Positions 1-9,221 are shown, counted from the first letter of the stretch. The stretch is DNA of 55,889 nt from Mycobacterium tilburgii (GCF_902168065.1 NZ_LR655705.1:1-55889); one strand, 5' to 3'. The notes: generated from the sequence alone by a model not told the origin. A program made the numbers and translations.

Positions 1-84
1 GAGTTCTTCGGCACGCAGCACCGCCCGACGCCACGTTTGGTAGTCAGGTGTCCCGCCCTCCCACAGCTGCACCCCTATCCGTAC
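1..84 (-). CDS. N-terminal fragment of an LLM-class (probably F420-dependent) oxidoreductase, cut by window edge
   Basis: The minus strand from 72 to 1 is an open frame reading VQLWEGGTPDYQTWRRAVLR and then AEEL. This resembles the first beta strand and helix of luciferase-like F420-dependent oxidoreductases (GVQL...YxxWRxAVLRAEEL). Family members usually begin MRxGVQL. Here the frame upstream reads VRIGVQL, with GTA (82-84) where a start codon is expected and AGGA a few bases before it. The start may therefore be mutated, or initiation may use the GTG at 70-72. Too little is present to name the enzyme or say whether the rest is intact. Confidence 0.45.
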
Positions 85-237
85 GCTTCCTGCCCTTTCG
101 CCGGCTACCTACGCTCAAACTGACCTTTCCTCCCACCCGAAAGCAATTCTTTTCCTACCTGTGCCGGCCAGTTATCTCGCATCCGGTCTCCAGAGCCGCC
201 GGTATGGCTTTATCGGGAGGTGTGTCAGCATTTGGGG

Positions 238-864
238 ATGAGTGCACGCAGAGTTGTTCGAATCGTCGGCGCCGTGGCCGCGCTAATCGGGCCGCTGGCC
301 GGCGCGCCGACGATCGCGCCCACCGCGGCAGCCGACCCCTGCTCCGACGTCGAGGTGGTGTTCGCCGCTCGTGGTACCCACCAAGACCCGGGCCTGGGCA
401 ACATCGGCCGGGCGTTCACGGACTCGCTGACCTCCAAGGTCGGTGGGAAGTCCGTCGGAGTGTACGCCGTCAACTATCCGGCTAACGACGACTACCGCAA
501 CAGCGCGCCCATCGGTGCCGACGACGCCAGCGGCCACATTCGGGGCATCGTCGCCGACTGCCCCAACACCAAGGTCGTGCTCGGCGGCTACTCCCAGGGC
601 TCCACCGTGATCGATCTGGCCACTCAGGCGATGTCCGCCCCGGTCGCCCTGTTCGGTGAGCCCACCAACCAGTTCTCCAGCATGCTATGGGGCGGACAAC
701 TGTTACCGACGATCAACCCCCGATCTAGAGCAGCAAGACCATCAGCTTGTGCGCCCGACGATCCGATCTGTTCCGGCGGCGGGAACATTATGGCGCACGT
801 GTCGTACATTCAGTCCGGCATGACGGATCAGGCCGCGTCGTATGCGGCCGACCGGCTGCGCTGA
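238..864 (+). CDS. Cutinase-family secreted serine esterase (CFP21/Rv1984c-like), possibly degenerating
   Basis: The 208-residue product has an N-terminal signal segment ending near AAADP and the cutinase catalytic set: GGYSQGS (nucleophile Ser), CAPDDPIC (Asp in a disulfide loop) and AHVSYIQSG (His). Family members hydrolyse esters or lipids outside the cell. The ATG at 238 matches the N terminus of Rv1984c (M-S/T-x-R-x-x-VRIVG). A GTG at 220 and a TTG at 232 are alternatives, and GGGAGG at 215-220 is better spaced for the TTG. There are three oddities. An extra Ala lies in the conserved VVFARGT strand (VVFAARGT). Several residues are missing between SAM and ALFGEP. Residues RSRAARPSA before CAPDD are out of frame between two compensating indels. 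The frame is open but activity is doubtful. Confidence 0.8.
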   Translation: MSARRVVRIVGAVAALIGPLAGAPTIAPTAAADPCSDVEVVFAARGTHQDPGLGNIGRAFTDSLTSKVGGKSVGVYAVNYPANDDYRNSAPIGADDASGHIRGIVADCPNTKVVLGGYSQGSTVIDLATQAMSAPVALFGEPTNQFSSMLWGGQLLPTINPRSRAARPSACAPDDPICSGGGNIMAHVSYIQSGMTDQAASYAADRLR

Positions 865-884
865 GCGTTGCTGCGGTCTCACCG

Positions 885-2063
885 ATGAAATGTGTGTTGG
901 TCGGCTACGGCAGCCGTGGGGATGTCGAGCCGTTGGCGGCCGCCGGCCGTGAGCTGATGCGCCGCGGCCACGACGTGCAGATGGCCGTCGCGCCGAACAT
1001 GATGGCGTTCGTCGAATCCGCCGGTCTGCCCGCGGTCGCCTACGGTCGCGATTCGCGGGAACAGATGGATTTTGCCGCCGATTTCGTCGGGAAGGTCCAC
1101 AACCCGGTCACCATGTGGTCGGAGATCACCCAGCATTTCAACCAGGTCAAGGCGGAGAAGACGGCTGTGCTGGCGCCGCTGGCGCGGGGAGCCGACCTGC
1201 TGGTGGCCGCCTTCAACGAGGAGGGCGTGGCGGCGAATGTCGCGGAGTACCACAATATTCCGCTCGGGGTACTGCACTATTTCCCGCCGCGGATCCTGGG
1301 ATCCGGTGTCTACGGTCCGCAGGTGACCAAGGAGACCGACGACGCCCAGCGTCGCGCACTCGGCTTACCGGAGCTCATCGGGGACCGAGCGCGACCCACA
1401 CTGGAAATCCAGGCCTATGACGAGCTCTGCCTGCCCGGAACGGCGGCCGACTGGCTGGATGCGAACGCCCCGCAACGATTCGTCGGTGCGCTCACGCTGG
1501 GACTGCCCGGTGCGGCCGACGACGACGTCGCGGCGTGGATCTCGTCCGGCACCCCGCCGATCTACTTCGGCTTCGGCAGCACACCGCTGGGTTCCCCCGC
1601 AGAGACCGTGGCGGTGGTCGGCGAGGCGTGCGCGCGGGTCGGCGAACGAGCGCTGATTTGCATGGGCCCCAACGATATTCCGGACGCAATGGATGACCAC
1701 GTCAAGATCGTGGCCGAAGTGAACCACGCCGCGATCTTCCCGCTGTGCCGCGCCGCGGTCCATCACGGTGGCGCCGGCACGACGGCCGCGGGCCTGCGGG
1801 CCGAGATCCCCACGTTGGTGCTGTGGTTCTGGCTCGATCAACCGGTGTGGGCGTCCGGGATCACACAGCTCAAAGCCGGCCTCGGCCGGGCCTTCATGGA
1901 AAGCACGTTGGACTCCGTGGTAGCGGACCTGCGTGGCGTCCTGGCCCCGGAACGCACGGAGCGGGCGCGCGAGGTCGCCGCGATGATGACGAAATCCGAC
2001 GAGAGCAGTGCGCGCACTGCCGATCTTCTCGAGGAGGCGGCGGTCTCGCGCGCCACCGACTAG
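885..2063 (+). CDS. Family-1 (UDP-glycosyltransferase-like) glycosyltransferase
   Basis: The 392-residue protein opens MKCVLVGYGSRGDVEPLAAA, the N-terminal Rossmann motif of GT1 glycosyltransferases of the Rv1524/Rv1526c and glycopeptidolipid type. Near residues 285-310 it has the sugar-nucleotide-binding signature HHGGAGTTAAGLRAEIPTLV followed by WFWLDQPVWA. Such enzymes transfer sugars or rhamnose to lipid or lipopeptide acceptors at the inner membrane; the acceptor here cannot be read. The ATG at 885 starts 20 bases after the cutinase stop and gives the family-typical N terminus, so I prefer it to upstream in-frame starts. The gene is intact and may be read with the cutinase. Confidence 0.88.
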   Translation: MKCVLVGYGSRGDVEPLAAAGRELMRRGHDVQMAVAPNMMAFVESAGLPAVAYGRDSREQMDFAADFVGKVHNPVTMWSEITQHFNQVKAEKTAVLAPLARGADLLVAAFNEEGVAANVAEYHNIPLGVLHYFPPRILGSGVYGPQVTKETDDAQRRALGLPELIGDRARPTLEIQAYDELCLPGTAADWLDANAPQRFVGALTLGLPGAADDDVAAWISSGTPPIYFGFGSTPLGSPAETVAVVGEACARVGERALICMGPNDIPDAMDDHVKIVAEVNHAAIFPLCRAAVHHGGAGTTAAGLRAEIPTLVLWFWLDQPVWASGITQLKAGLGRAFMESTLDSVVADLRGVLAPERTERAREVAAMMTKSDESSARTADLLEEAAVSRATD

Positions 2064-2322
2064 GTGTGGATCACGTCGCCTTTGTTAGCGCGCGCAACGC
2101 CAACGTCTTTCGTGGCCGCGCCGCCCGGCGATTGATCCCGCGCCAACGCGACGGTGGACGACACCATCGTGACGACGGCGACCCGCAGACCCAGCGCTGC
2201 CGACCCTTGCACGGCGAGGTGCTCGCCCAGCACCACCACTCCCGAGCAGCCACACGGTTGGCGCACAACACTGGTGACCACCGGCGCGGCGGTGTCCCTT
2301 GCCGGGCGGGCACGTCTTGGCC
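2064..2322. other. Unresolved remnant between glycosyltransferase and PPOX pseudogene
   Basis: No convincing gene. A minus-strand frame (2060-2281) contains a hydrophobic stretch, VVLGEHLAVQGSAALGLRVA, that resembles the last helix of DMT/EamA-type transporters. It could be the tail of a deleted transporter gene, but nothing upstream supports a full protein. This is speculative. Confidence 0.2.
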
Positions 2323-2702
2323 ATGCGTTGTCGAACGACGGACATGCTCGCGAGCATGACGCTGGGGCGGCTGGTCACCAGCGTGGACGGCCGGGCGCAG
2401 ATCTTCCCCGTCAACTACGCCGTCCAGCGCCGAACGATCCTGTTTCGTACCGCCGAAGGCACCAAGTTGGTTAGCGCCGCGATCAACAACGAGGTGGTGT
2501 TCGAGGTCGATGATCACAACGTCGCAGCGGGGTGGAGTGTGATCGTGAGGGGCACCGCTCGTACGCTTGCGTAGCGACGAAGAGATCAAGGAAGCGGAGC
2601 GCGCTCAGGTGCTGCCGTGGACGACTTCGGAAGTCCCACTATGTCCGGATACTTCCTGACCTGGTGACGGGCCGCAGGTTCCAATTCGGTTCGGTGTCGT
2701 GA
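2323..2702 (+). pseudogene. PPOX / pyridoxamine 5'-phosphate oxidase-like flavin-binding protein, frameshifted
   Basis: The core LGRLVTSVDGRAQIFPVNY and then FRTAEGTKLVSAAINNEVVF matches the split-barrel FMN- or F420-binding family found in mycobacterial DosR regulons (Rv2004c neighbourhood type). After GTARTL the frame hits TAG. The expected continuation RSDEEIKEAERAQVLPWTT appears one frame over, and the tail HYVRILPDLVTGRRFQFGSV in a third frame ending at the TGA 2700-2702. The segment before LGRLV (LSND then MLASMT) also needs a frame change. At least three indels make this a pseudogene. The end overlaps the minus-strand CBS fragment, a tail-to-tail arrangement. Confidence 0.75.
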
Positions 2703-2875
2703 CGATCAGCGATTGTTGCCGGGCGGGCGAGCCGATAGGCGTCGACCAGCCGAGCCAGATCAGTCGGAGTCACAATCCCGACAACCGCGCCGCCTTCCAT
2801 GACCAGAACCCGGCTGGCCGGAGTCATCCGCTCCTGCAAGCCCGCAAACCGTCCGAGCGGAATAGCTTCAGGCAC
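2639..2875 (-). pseudogene. CBS-domain fragment, likely C-terminal piece of an Rv2625c-type membrane protease
   Basis: The 78-residue frame contains IPLGRFAGLQERMTPASRVL and GGAVVGIVTPTDLARLVDAY, a typical CBS half-motif (GIVTPTDL). Rv2625c in M. tuberculosis is an M50 site-2-protease-like membrane protein with C-terminal CBS domains and belongs to the DosR regulon. No HExxH or transmembrane part is present, so most of the gene is gone. The C-terminal 25 residues run antisense to the PPOX tail and are probably out of the original frame. Confidence 0.6.
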
Positions 2876-2934
2876 CTTGAAATCTCCACGGGCTGTTGGC
2901 TGCTTGACACGGAGGGCAGCGCAGTCAGTCGAAA

Positions 2935-2954
2935 CTAGGGACTTAATGCCTTAA
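2935..2954 (+). promoter_or_regulatory. Candidate DosR box
   Basis: The 20 bases ctagggacttaatgccttaa resemble the DosR palindrome TTSGGGACTWWAGTCCCSAA. The left half GGGACTTA is perfect and the right half imperfect. The site lies about 78 bases before the Mg-ATPase pseudogene and about 60 bases upstream of the divergent CBS fragment, both from families often under DosR. Called by eye; no matrix score was computed. Confidence 0.4.
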
Positions 2955-3031
2955 CAGCTGGTGACTTTCAGCGAAGACCCGATCCGCCTTCCGACCTAGA
3001 ACAACCCCGGCGCAGCACCCATCATGGGTAG

Positions 3032-5016
3032 ATGCGTATGTCGCCGGATAGAGCCACGCGGCCAGCTGATGACGGCCACGACTTTCCGGCCGGCCTTGGC
3101 CGTCAGCTCAACAACGCGGTGCCGGCGCTGCTGGCGATCACCGCGGTTCTGGGCGACGATACGCAGGCCGTCATCATCGGCATCATCCTCCTGATCAGCG
3201 TCGGCCTTCGTTCTACAACGAATTTCGTGCGGAGCGGACCGCGGCCGCCCTGCACGACCGCATCCGTCACTGCGCGGTGGCCTGCCGCGGCGGCGAGTTC
3301 ACACGCGTCGATGTCACCGAGCGTTCGTGGAAACGTAATCTGGCTGCAGCTCGGCGAATTGGTGCCGGCCGACGTCCGATTGATCGCGGTGAACGGGCTG
3401 GAATGCAACGAAAGCATTCTCACCGGCGAGTCGACCCCGTCGGAGAAGTCGGCTGAGCCCGCCGCTCCCGATGCGACGGTCACGGATGCATCGAGTGTGG
3501 CGTTCATGGGCACCGTCGTCAGCGCCGGCGAAGCGACCGGGGTCGTCTATGCAACCGGTACCGCAGCCGAATTCGGACGTATGCAGCTGGTTTGGGTGAA
3601 CACCAACCGGTAACCGACTTTCAGCGGGGACTGCGGCGCTTCTCCTATCTGCTGCTGAAAGTGGCGCTCACACTCACCGCCGTCATCATCGTCACCAATC
3701 TGCTGCTGCGACGTCCGCTGATCGAATCGGCACTCTTCGGCCTGGCCATCGCCGTCGGTATCACCCCTCAGCTGCTGCCCGCTGTCGTCAGCACCAGACC
3801 CCAGCAAGGCGGCACCCGGTCAGGAGACATTGTCTGCCGCCGACGAACGGGCCTGACACTCGAAGGCTTCCTGATCTTCGCGGGCACCCCGAAAGCAAAC
3901 GTGCGTGATTCGCTGACACGGCTCAAAGCGTTGGGCGTCGAGGTCAAGGTGGCGACGGGCGTCAATCCCAGGGTCGCCGAAAAGGTCTGCGAGGACATCG
4001 GATTGCCGTCAAAGGGCACCATCACTGGCGCCGAACTGCAGCGGCTGAACGACGAGGAACTCACCGCGACCGCACAACGCCACACGACCTTCGCCCGCAT
4101 TTCACCGGAGAGAAGGCCCGCGTCATTTCCGCACTGCGGCACGCCCAGCGGTCGGTCGGATTTCTCGGCTACGGAGTCAACGACGCCCTGGCTCTACGTT
4201 CGGCTGACGTCGGCATCTCGGTCGACACCGCCACCGACGTTGCCCAAGGACGCAGCCGACGTGGTCCTGCTGCAGAAGGACCTCGGTATGTTGGCCGAAG
4301 GGCAGCGTATCTTCGCCAAGACTATAAAATACGTATTGATGGTCACCTCAAGCAATTTCGGAAAAATGTTCAGCGCGGCTGCGGCATCCGCCATTTTCTC
4401 GTTCCTACCGATGCTGCCGAGCCAGATCTTGCTCAACAACCTGCTCTACGACACCTCGCAGCTCGCGATTCCGACCGATCGGGTGGACGACGAGCAGTTG
4501 CACGCACCTGCGCATTGGGACGTCGCATTCATCCGGCGCTTCATACTGTCGTTCGGTCCGATCAATTCGTTCGACTTCCTCACTTTCGGACTGATGCTGG
4601 GGGTATTGCACGCGGGCCCGGTTGAATTCCGCACCGGCTGGTTGGTGGAATCTCTTGCCACCCGGACTCTGATCATTTTCGCGATTCGCACCCGGCGGGT
4701 GCCGTTCCTCCGCAGCAGACCCGGTGCCTTGCTCACCGCGGCCACCCTGTCGAACATCGTGCTTGGAGTAGCCCTGACCGTTTCACCGCTGGCCGCCGAC
4801 CTCGGATTCCGGGCACTGCCCTGGCAATTCTTCGCTGCCCTCCTCAGTCTCACTGTTGCCTATCTGGTGCTGGTGGAAATCACCAAGCGATGGTTTTATG
4901 CCGATGCGCTGCACCTCACCCATCGACTGACCCGGACCCGGGGACGCTCCCACCGCATTCACCGCTTAGCGGCTCGCTTCAGCCGGCCCGCCGTGTCCGT
5001 TCGTCGATCCCGTTAG
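3032..5016 (+). pseudogene. Magnesium-type P-type ATPase (MgtA-like), core deleted and frameshifted
   Basis: Pieces of a P3B-type cation ATPase are in order. The actuator region includes LGELVPADVRLIA, ESILTGESTPSEK and AFMGTVVSAGEATGVVYATG. Next come DFQRGLRRFSYLLLKVALTL and AVGITPQLLPAVVST (helix 4), the hydrolase tail RLKALGVEVKVATG, LPKDAADVVLLQKDLGMLAEG, and C-terminal membrane helices (PMLPSQILLNNLLYD). The catalytic DKTGT phosphorylation loop and most of the P/N domain, expected right after LLPAVVST, are missing. Frames change near 3590 and around 4120-4190. The N-terminal cytoplasmic domain is also short. It cannot pump ions. Confidence 0.85.
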
Positions 5017-5034
5017 ACGGGCCGGGAGAACCTC

Positions 5035-5048
5035 GGGGCTTTCGCCCC
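5035..5048 (+). promoter_or_regulatory. Perfect inverted repeat: DosR-box-like site or short hairpin
   Basis: GGGGCTTTCGCCCC is a perfect 5-bp inverted repeat (GGGGC/GCCCC). It matches the core of the DosR palindrome GGGACTWWAGTCCC at 11 of 14 positions. It sits 37 bases before the DUF302 start, where an activator site would fit, but also just after the ATPase stop, where a weak terminator hairpin would fit. I cannot choose between these. Confidence 0.3.
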
Positions 5049-5084
5049 TACCGCGTGCAGCGTCAAGACGATCAGATAACCGCT

Positions 5085-5491
5085 ATGGGCATTGCGCTGT
5101 CGACCCACTTGGCGACGGACTTCGAACGGGCGGTCAAATGCACCCAAGAAGCCCTCCAAAGACAGGGGTTTGGCGTGCTGACCGAGATCGACATCAAAGC
5201 AACGCTCAAGGCCAAGCTCGGTGTGGACATGTAAAACTACCTGATACTCGGTGCGTGCAACCCCGCGCTGGCACACTGCGCGGTCAACATCGATCGAGAA
5301 ATCGGGTTGCTGCTGCCCTGCAACGTGTTGGTGCGCGCGGACCAGAACAAGCAGGGCACGACGATCGTCGAAGCGATGGATCCGACCCTTTTGGTCGAGG
5401 TCACCGGCGAACCAGGGCTGATTGCCATCGCCGATGAGGCCACCGCTAAGTTTGGGCGCCGCGATCGCCTCGCTGAAGGCTGATTGGGGTT
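5085..5491 (+). pseudogene. DUF302 protein interrupted by a nonsense codon
   Basis: The frame from ATG 5085 encodes MGIALSTHLATDFERAVKCT, then GFGVLTEIDIKATLKAKLGVDM, the start of a DUF302 domain. It meets TAA at 5232-5234 and continues in the same frame NYLILGACNPALAHCAVNID through IGLLLPCNVLVRAD and EAMDPTLLVEVTGEP, all typical of the family. The TAA replaces an acidic codon expected in GVDM-x-NYLILGACNP. An extra base near 5450 shifts the last residues; LGAAIASLKAD is readable in the neighbouring frame. DUF302 proteins are of unknown function. With a single nonsense and a terminal frameshift this looks like a young pseudogene. Confidence 0.8.
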
Positions 5492-6355
5492 GATACCCCT
5501 GCATCGTCAACGTCAGGAAATACGTCGAGCACGAGATGCATGGGGTAGCTAAGGATCACCTTCTCGCACAACGCCGTCTTCTCGCACAACGCCGTCAGTG
5601 CGGCATCATCCAGTGACAGATTCCTGCACACGACGCCGACGAAACCAGTCCGTCGGCGTCGATCTCATACCGGTGATAGAGCAGCCCGCGGTGCGCCTCG
5701 CTGACACTGTGTCCGACGCCACGTCAGGCCGGGGTGTCGACGAACGGGCGTGCTGGGCGCCGGTAATCGGTGATGATGCGCAACGCCTCTTCGATCGCGT
5801 AGACCACTTCGACAGCACGGACCACGATGCTACGGAAGGGGTTTCGGCATTCGGCCCCAGCCCCACGCTCGCAGCCGCCTATGCGGCGACCGGCGACAGC
5901 GCCGCCGAATTCAGCGAATACCGCACCAACGGCCCGGTCAGGTAACGGCCGCCGTCGAGGGTTGCGTGCAGCGCCGTGGAATAGGGCACCTGCGATTCGG
6001 TGACATGGCTAGTGAAATCGGCCACCGGAAAAGGCTGTCCCGCACTCCGTGCTGCCGTCTTCGATCGGATACCCCGCGTTGTCCCTGAGCGCCAAGAACT
6101 CATGCTCGAGGTCGAAGGCTGGGAAGTCGAATCCACTTACCCACTCGACGGTGGCCACGGCGTCGTCCAGCGCCCGGCGCAGCTGTTCGGCGATCGGTGC
6201 GAAGTCCGATCGTGTGGGGCACCGAATAGAACCCGCCCAGCCGCACGTTGATCGGGTGGATGAGGTATACGCAGTGTTTCCTGCACCGGGTCCAGGCACA
6301 GCGTGGCCGAGTCCGGGCTCCACGATCCGGCTAAGCACTCGATAAGGCGTCGGCG
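5492..6355 (-). pseudogene. Group 3b [NiFe] hydrogenase large subunit, remnant of C-terminal two-thirds
   Basis: Reading right to left, the minus strand gives [72 protein letters not shown] and [20 protein letters not shown]. Then follow [38 protein letters not shown] and finally PCISCSTYFLTLTM, the C-terminal Ni-binding L2 motif (DPCxxC). This order is that of the catalytic alpha subunit of bidirectional NAD(P)-linked hydrogenases. The N-terminal Ni-binding cysteine pair (L1) is absent. Frames change at least five times, a TAG lies at 5879-5881, and a 6-residue duplication is present. It is clearly dead. Confidence 0.85.
5560..5595. repeat. Perfect 18-bp tandem duplication inside the hydrogenase remnant
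   Basis: The unit cttctcgcacaacgccgt occurs twice back to back (5560-5577 and 5578-5595). On the minus strand it duplicates the residues TALCEK in frame (TALCEKTALCEK), where hydrogenase homologues have one copy. It is probably a replication-slippage event after or during decay. Confidence 0.9.
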
Positions 6356-6373
6356 CGGCGGCCGGCCGCGATG

Positions 6374-7478
6374 TCACTCATCGACGACCTTGCCGGCCAT
6401 CTTGTTCATCTCCGCGGTGATATCGATCCCGGTGGGACACCCACGCGATGCAGCGACCGCAGCCGGACGTGCAGAACTGGTCGTGCCAGGTACCCAATTT
6501 GTGCGCCAGCCAGTGCCGGTAGCGCGAGGCGCCGGACCGGCGAACACTGCCCCCGCCATGGATGAACGTGAAGTCGAATTCGAAACACGACGCCCAGTGC
6601 CGCCAGCGTTCGGCATGCTCGCCGGTGAGGTCGCTGACGTCCTCGGTGCTGGTGCAAAAGCACGTCGGACACACCATCGTGCAATTTGCCGCAAGTCAGG
6701 CAGCGGGCGGCCACCTCATCCCACTAGGGAGACTCGCGGGATTGGATCAACAGGTTCCTCAGATCGGTGTCGCGCATCTGTCGTCCGATCCGATGCGATG
6801 CGATCGACAGCACCTCGCGCGCAATCGATTTCGTCCCGACCGGCTGGTCGGTGTGGCAGCTGCGCGAGCACGTCGGCGCCCTCCGAGCTACCGACGTCGA
6901 CAAGATACGACACCGTGGCGTCGTCGACTCGCTCGGTGAGTGCAAGATCGTAACCGGGTCCCACGGCGGGACCGGTTCCCATCGACGCGTAGAAACACAG
7001 TCCGCCGGGTTCGGTGCATTTCACCGCGATCACGAAGATCTGCCGTCGCCGCCCGACGAAGAGCCGTCGGGATATTCCGCGCGCCGAGAACGCCTTCGAG
7101 GGTATCGATGGGGGCGAGGTCACATCCTCGTACCCCGAGGAAATGCATATCGGGGAATCTCAGTTTCGGATTAGGCATCGCTGTCACAATCGCGAGTGCC
7201 GGCCCACAGTCGTTGCCACGGCGGGTACAGAAATTGTTTCCAGGACTGGGGACCCGCCGAATGCCCGAATGCCGTGCCGTCATCGCGGTGGCGCACCCGA
7301 TAGTGCCCCGGGCCCACGTCGACACCCCAACCCCAGGGCAGGTCGTTCGCCGAGTCCAGTTCAACCAGGACGATCGCGTCGTCGCGAAGCACCGGGCCGA
7401 CGACACGGTAGCTCCGGCCCTTCAGCACCTCGATGAGGCGCCTGATGTTGACCGCATCAAAGACGGCGACCTGGGCAT
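6374..7478 (-). pseudogene. Group 3b hydrogenase / sulfhydrogenase beta subunit (iron-sulfur protein), frameshifted
   Basis: From an ATG at 7478 the minus strand reads, across several frames, AQVAVFDAVNIRRLIEVLKG, RSYRVVGPVLRDDAIVLVEL, FGHSAGPQSWKQFLYPP, FLGVRGCDLAPIDTLEGVLG, QIFVIAVKCTEPGGLCFYAS and DDATVSYLVDVGSSEGADVL. It ends with two [4Fe-4S] motifs, [16 protein letters not shown] and [19 protein letters not shown]. This is the electron-transfer beta subunit (HyhB type) that opens group 3b hydrogenase operons. Single-base changes break it right after the start, inside the first cluster motif and elsewhere. The natural stop (TGA, 6374-6376) is kept. The large-subunit remnant follows within about 20-30 bases, so the gamma and delta (small) subunit genes are missing. 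Confidence 0.85.
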
Positions 7479-7479
7479 T

Positions 7480-8116
7480 CTAGCCTGCCATCGACATATC
7501 ATCCGTCCCGTCAGGGGCACAACGCATAGGAGCATTCGTCGTCAAGCGGAAGTTCGGCCCGCCGTCTTCCTGGAGGCACCTGAGCTCACGGTCCCATTCG
7601 GCGCTGCGGGATCGATCGAGCCACGAGCGGGTGTTCATCACGAGCGCGAGCACTGCCACCCCGACCACCAGCAAGATGGCCAGCGCGGCGGCAAACGCGT
7701 CCACCCCCGCTTGCCACGTCGGGGTGGGCGGCGGTACCAGATCGCCGTCCTGATCGATCCAGATGCTCGTCTGATCACCAACCTTGGGCACATGGGCGAG
7801 TTCCAACGCACTGCTGCGCTCGCCGTCCGCGATCGGCCACGTCACTTGCGCGACAGGGATACCCGACTCATCCGTCGCGGCTTGGGTCACCGTTGCCTGC
7901 GCCGCGTGCCGCTGCTACACCTGTTGGGTGTACACCCGCTCCCGCGCACTGTAGGTCATCCCGGCCGCTACCGGCGAGCGGAATTGCCAACAGGGACAAG
8001 GCCATTGCGAACACCGTGACCAGGGCCTCGATGCGGTCGGTGCACCGAAGCAGCGCGTTGCGCCCGAATATGCGGGCGAGTTTCCAGGAGTGTGGATCCA
8101 CCGTGAACGTCTCCAT
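7480..8116 (-). pseudogene. Rv1733c-like two-helix membrane protein, broken
   Basis: The start METFTVDPHSWKLARIFGRN, then LLRCTDRIEALVTVFAMALS, matches the Rv1733c family, DosR-induced membrane proteins of unknown function. The frame shifts after LLAIPLA (continuing AAGMTYSARERVYTQQV), meets TAG at 7915-7917, and continues QRHAAQATVTQAATDESGIP to a second helix AFAAALAILLVVGVAVLALV. Family length is about 210 residues, as expected if repaired. ATG 8116 lies 32 bases after the acg stop, so it was probably co-transcribed with acg. The hydrogenase beta ATG starts 2 bases before its stop codon. Confidence 0.8.
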
Positions 8117-8148
8117 CGGAAATCCTTCGTGCGCAAGGTGTCTAAATA

Positions 8149-9144
8149 TCAGACTACGTCGCGGTCCGCCATCCATTCGACGAATTCGCCGAGTTCGCGC
8201 CGCGGCGTCGACGGCAACGGGTCGGCGTTGATCGGCGCCCAACCCACGCGCAGCAGCATTTGCGGATAGCTGGTATCCCCGAAGATCTCCGACCGCACGG
8301 CCGCGCTCGTTTCGGCGATCTCCAGCGGTTCGGTGACGGGGCAACTGGCCAAACCCATCGACGTCGCGGTGAGGAGAACCGCGCTGGTGGCCTCGCCGGC
8401 GCATAACCGGGCAAGCGGGTCGTCTGTGCGCGTGCCGAACGCCAGGACCACGGCGTTGTCTTCCGTGGCTGATGAACCGGGTGGCTCGGCAAGCACGGGA
8501 CCGGCAAAGAACCGACCCGGGATCTTGGCGTGACGGTCCGATTTCGGTGTATTGCGGGCCGGAACTCCCGCGGTTGACGCGTAGCGGCCACTCCAGGCGG
8601 TCAGTTCGAGGAGGTAGTCGCGGTTCATGTGGTCCCAGACGGATTGCACCACGATCTTGTGCAGCTTCTCGGTATCTTCTACTTCGCACAGCGTCACGCC
8701 ATGACGCGCCGCACGCGCCGCCATCAGCGCGATGTCACTGACGGGCACCGGCCAGGAACTGTAGTGCCGGCGGTCGGTTCGCCGGCGGGGTATCGCGGCC
8801 GCGAGTGCGATGTCTGCGGCGTCGGCCTTGTGCTGGGAAAGTTCGATCGCGGCAAGGTGATTCGGGTCCGCAGAATTGGGCAGCCGGGATACTTTGGCGT
8901 GCCACCCGACCGCCGCGAAGGCGATGACGCAGTGATTGAGCGCCGCACCACAGCTCAACATCAAGTCCCGTCCGTCCGGATCGGTCATCGGGAGCTGGCG
9001 ATCCGCGTCGGAATACAGATGCACGCTCTGCTCCCCCACCACCCAGCGCCAGGGTTGGGTGTTATGGACAGAGGGCGCCCGCGATGTCAGAGCCAGGACC
9101 GTGCGGATGGTGCCCGCATCAGGAAATCGCGTGTTCATGGCCAT
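8149..9144 (-). CDS. acg: Acg-family nitroreductase-like protein (Rv2032/Rv3131 type), intact
   Basis: The 331-residue protein begins MAMNTRFPDAGTIRTVLALT and carries RAPSVHNTQPWRW, SCGAALNHCVIAFAAVGW and AIPRRRTDRRHYSSWPVPVS. Its C-terminal half includes RLCAGEATSAVLLTATSMGL, and the order is that of Acg-type proteins. These are duplicated nitroreductase folds that bind FMN but lack normal nitroreductase activity and belong to the DosR dormancy regulon in M. tuberculosis. AGGAGGGG lies 5 bases before ATG 9144, fixing the start. It is the only intact gene in the 2.3-12 kb decay zone. Two DosR-like sites lie 78-150 bases upstream. Confidence 0.88.
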   Translation of the reverse strand: MAMNTRFPDAGTIRTVLALTSRAPSVHNTQPWRWVVGEQSVHLYSDADRQLPMTDPDGRDLMLSCGAALNHCVIAFAAVGWHAKVSRLPNSADPNHLAAIELSQHKADAADIALAAAIPRRRTDRRHYSSWPVPVSDIALMAARAARHGVTLCEVEDTEKLHKIVVQSVWDHMNRDYLLELTAWSGRYASTAGVPARNTPKSDRHAKIPGRFFAGPVLAEPPGSSATEDNAVVLAFGTRTDDPLARLCAGEATSAVLLTATSMGLASCPVTEPLEIAETSAAVRSEIFGDTSYPQMLLRVGWAPINADPLPSTPRRELGEFVEWMADRDVV

Positions 9145-9221
9145 TCGTCCCCTCCTAAGTGCTGAGGCCGACGATGCCGGATACCCCGCACTCGCACGAG
9201 GGAATGACGGCCTCGATCGAA

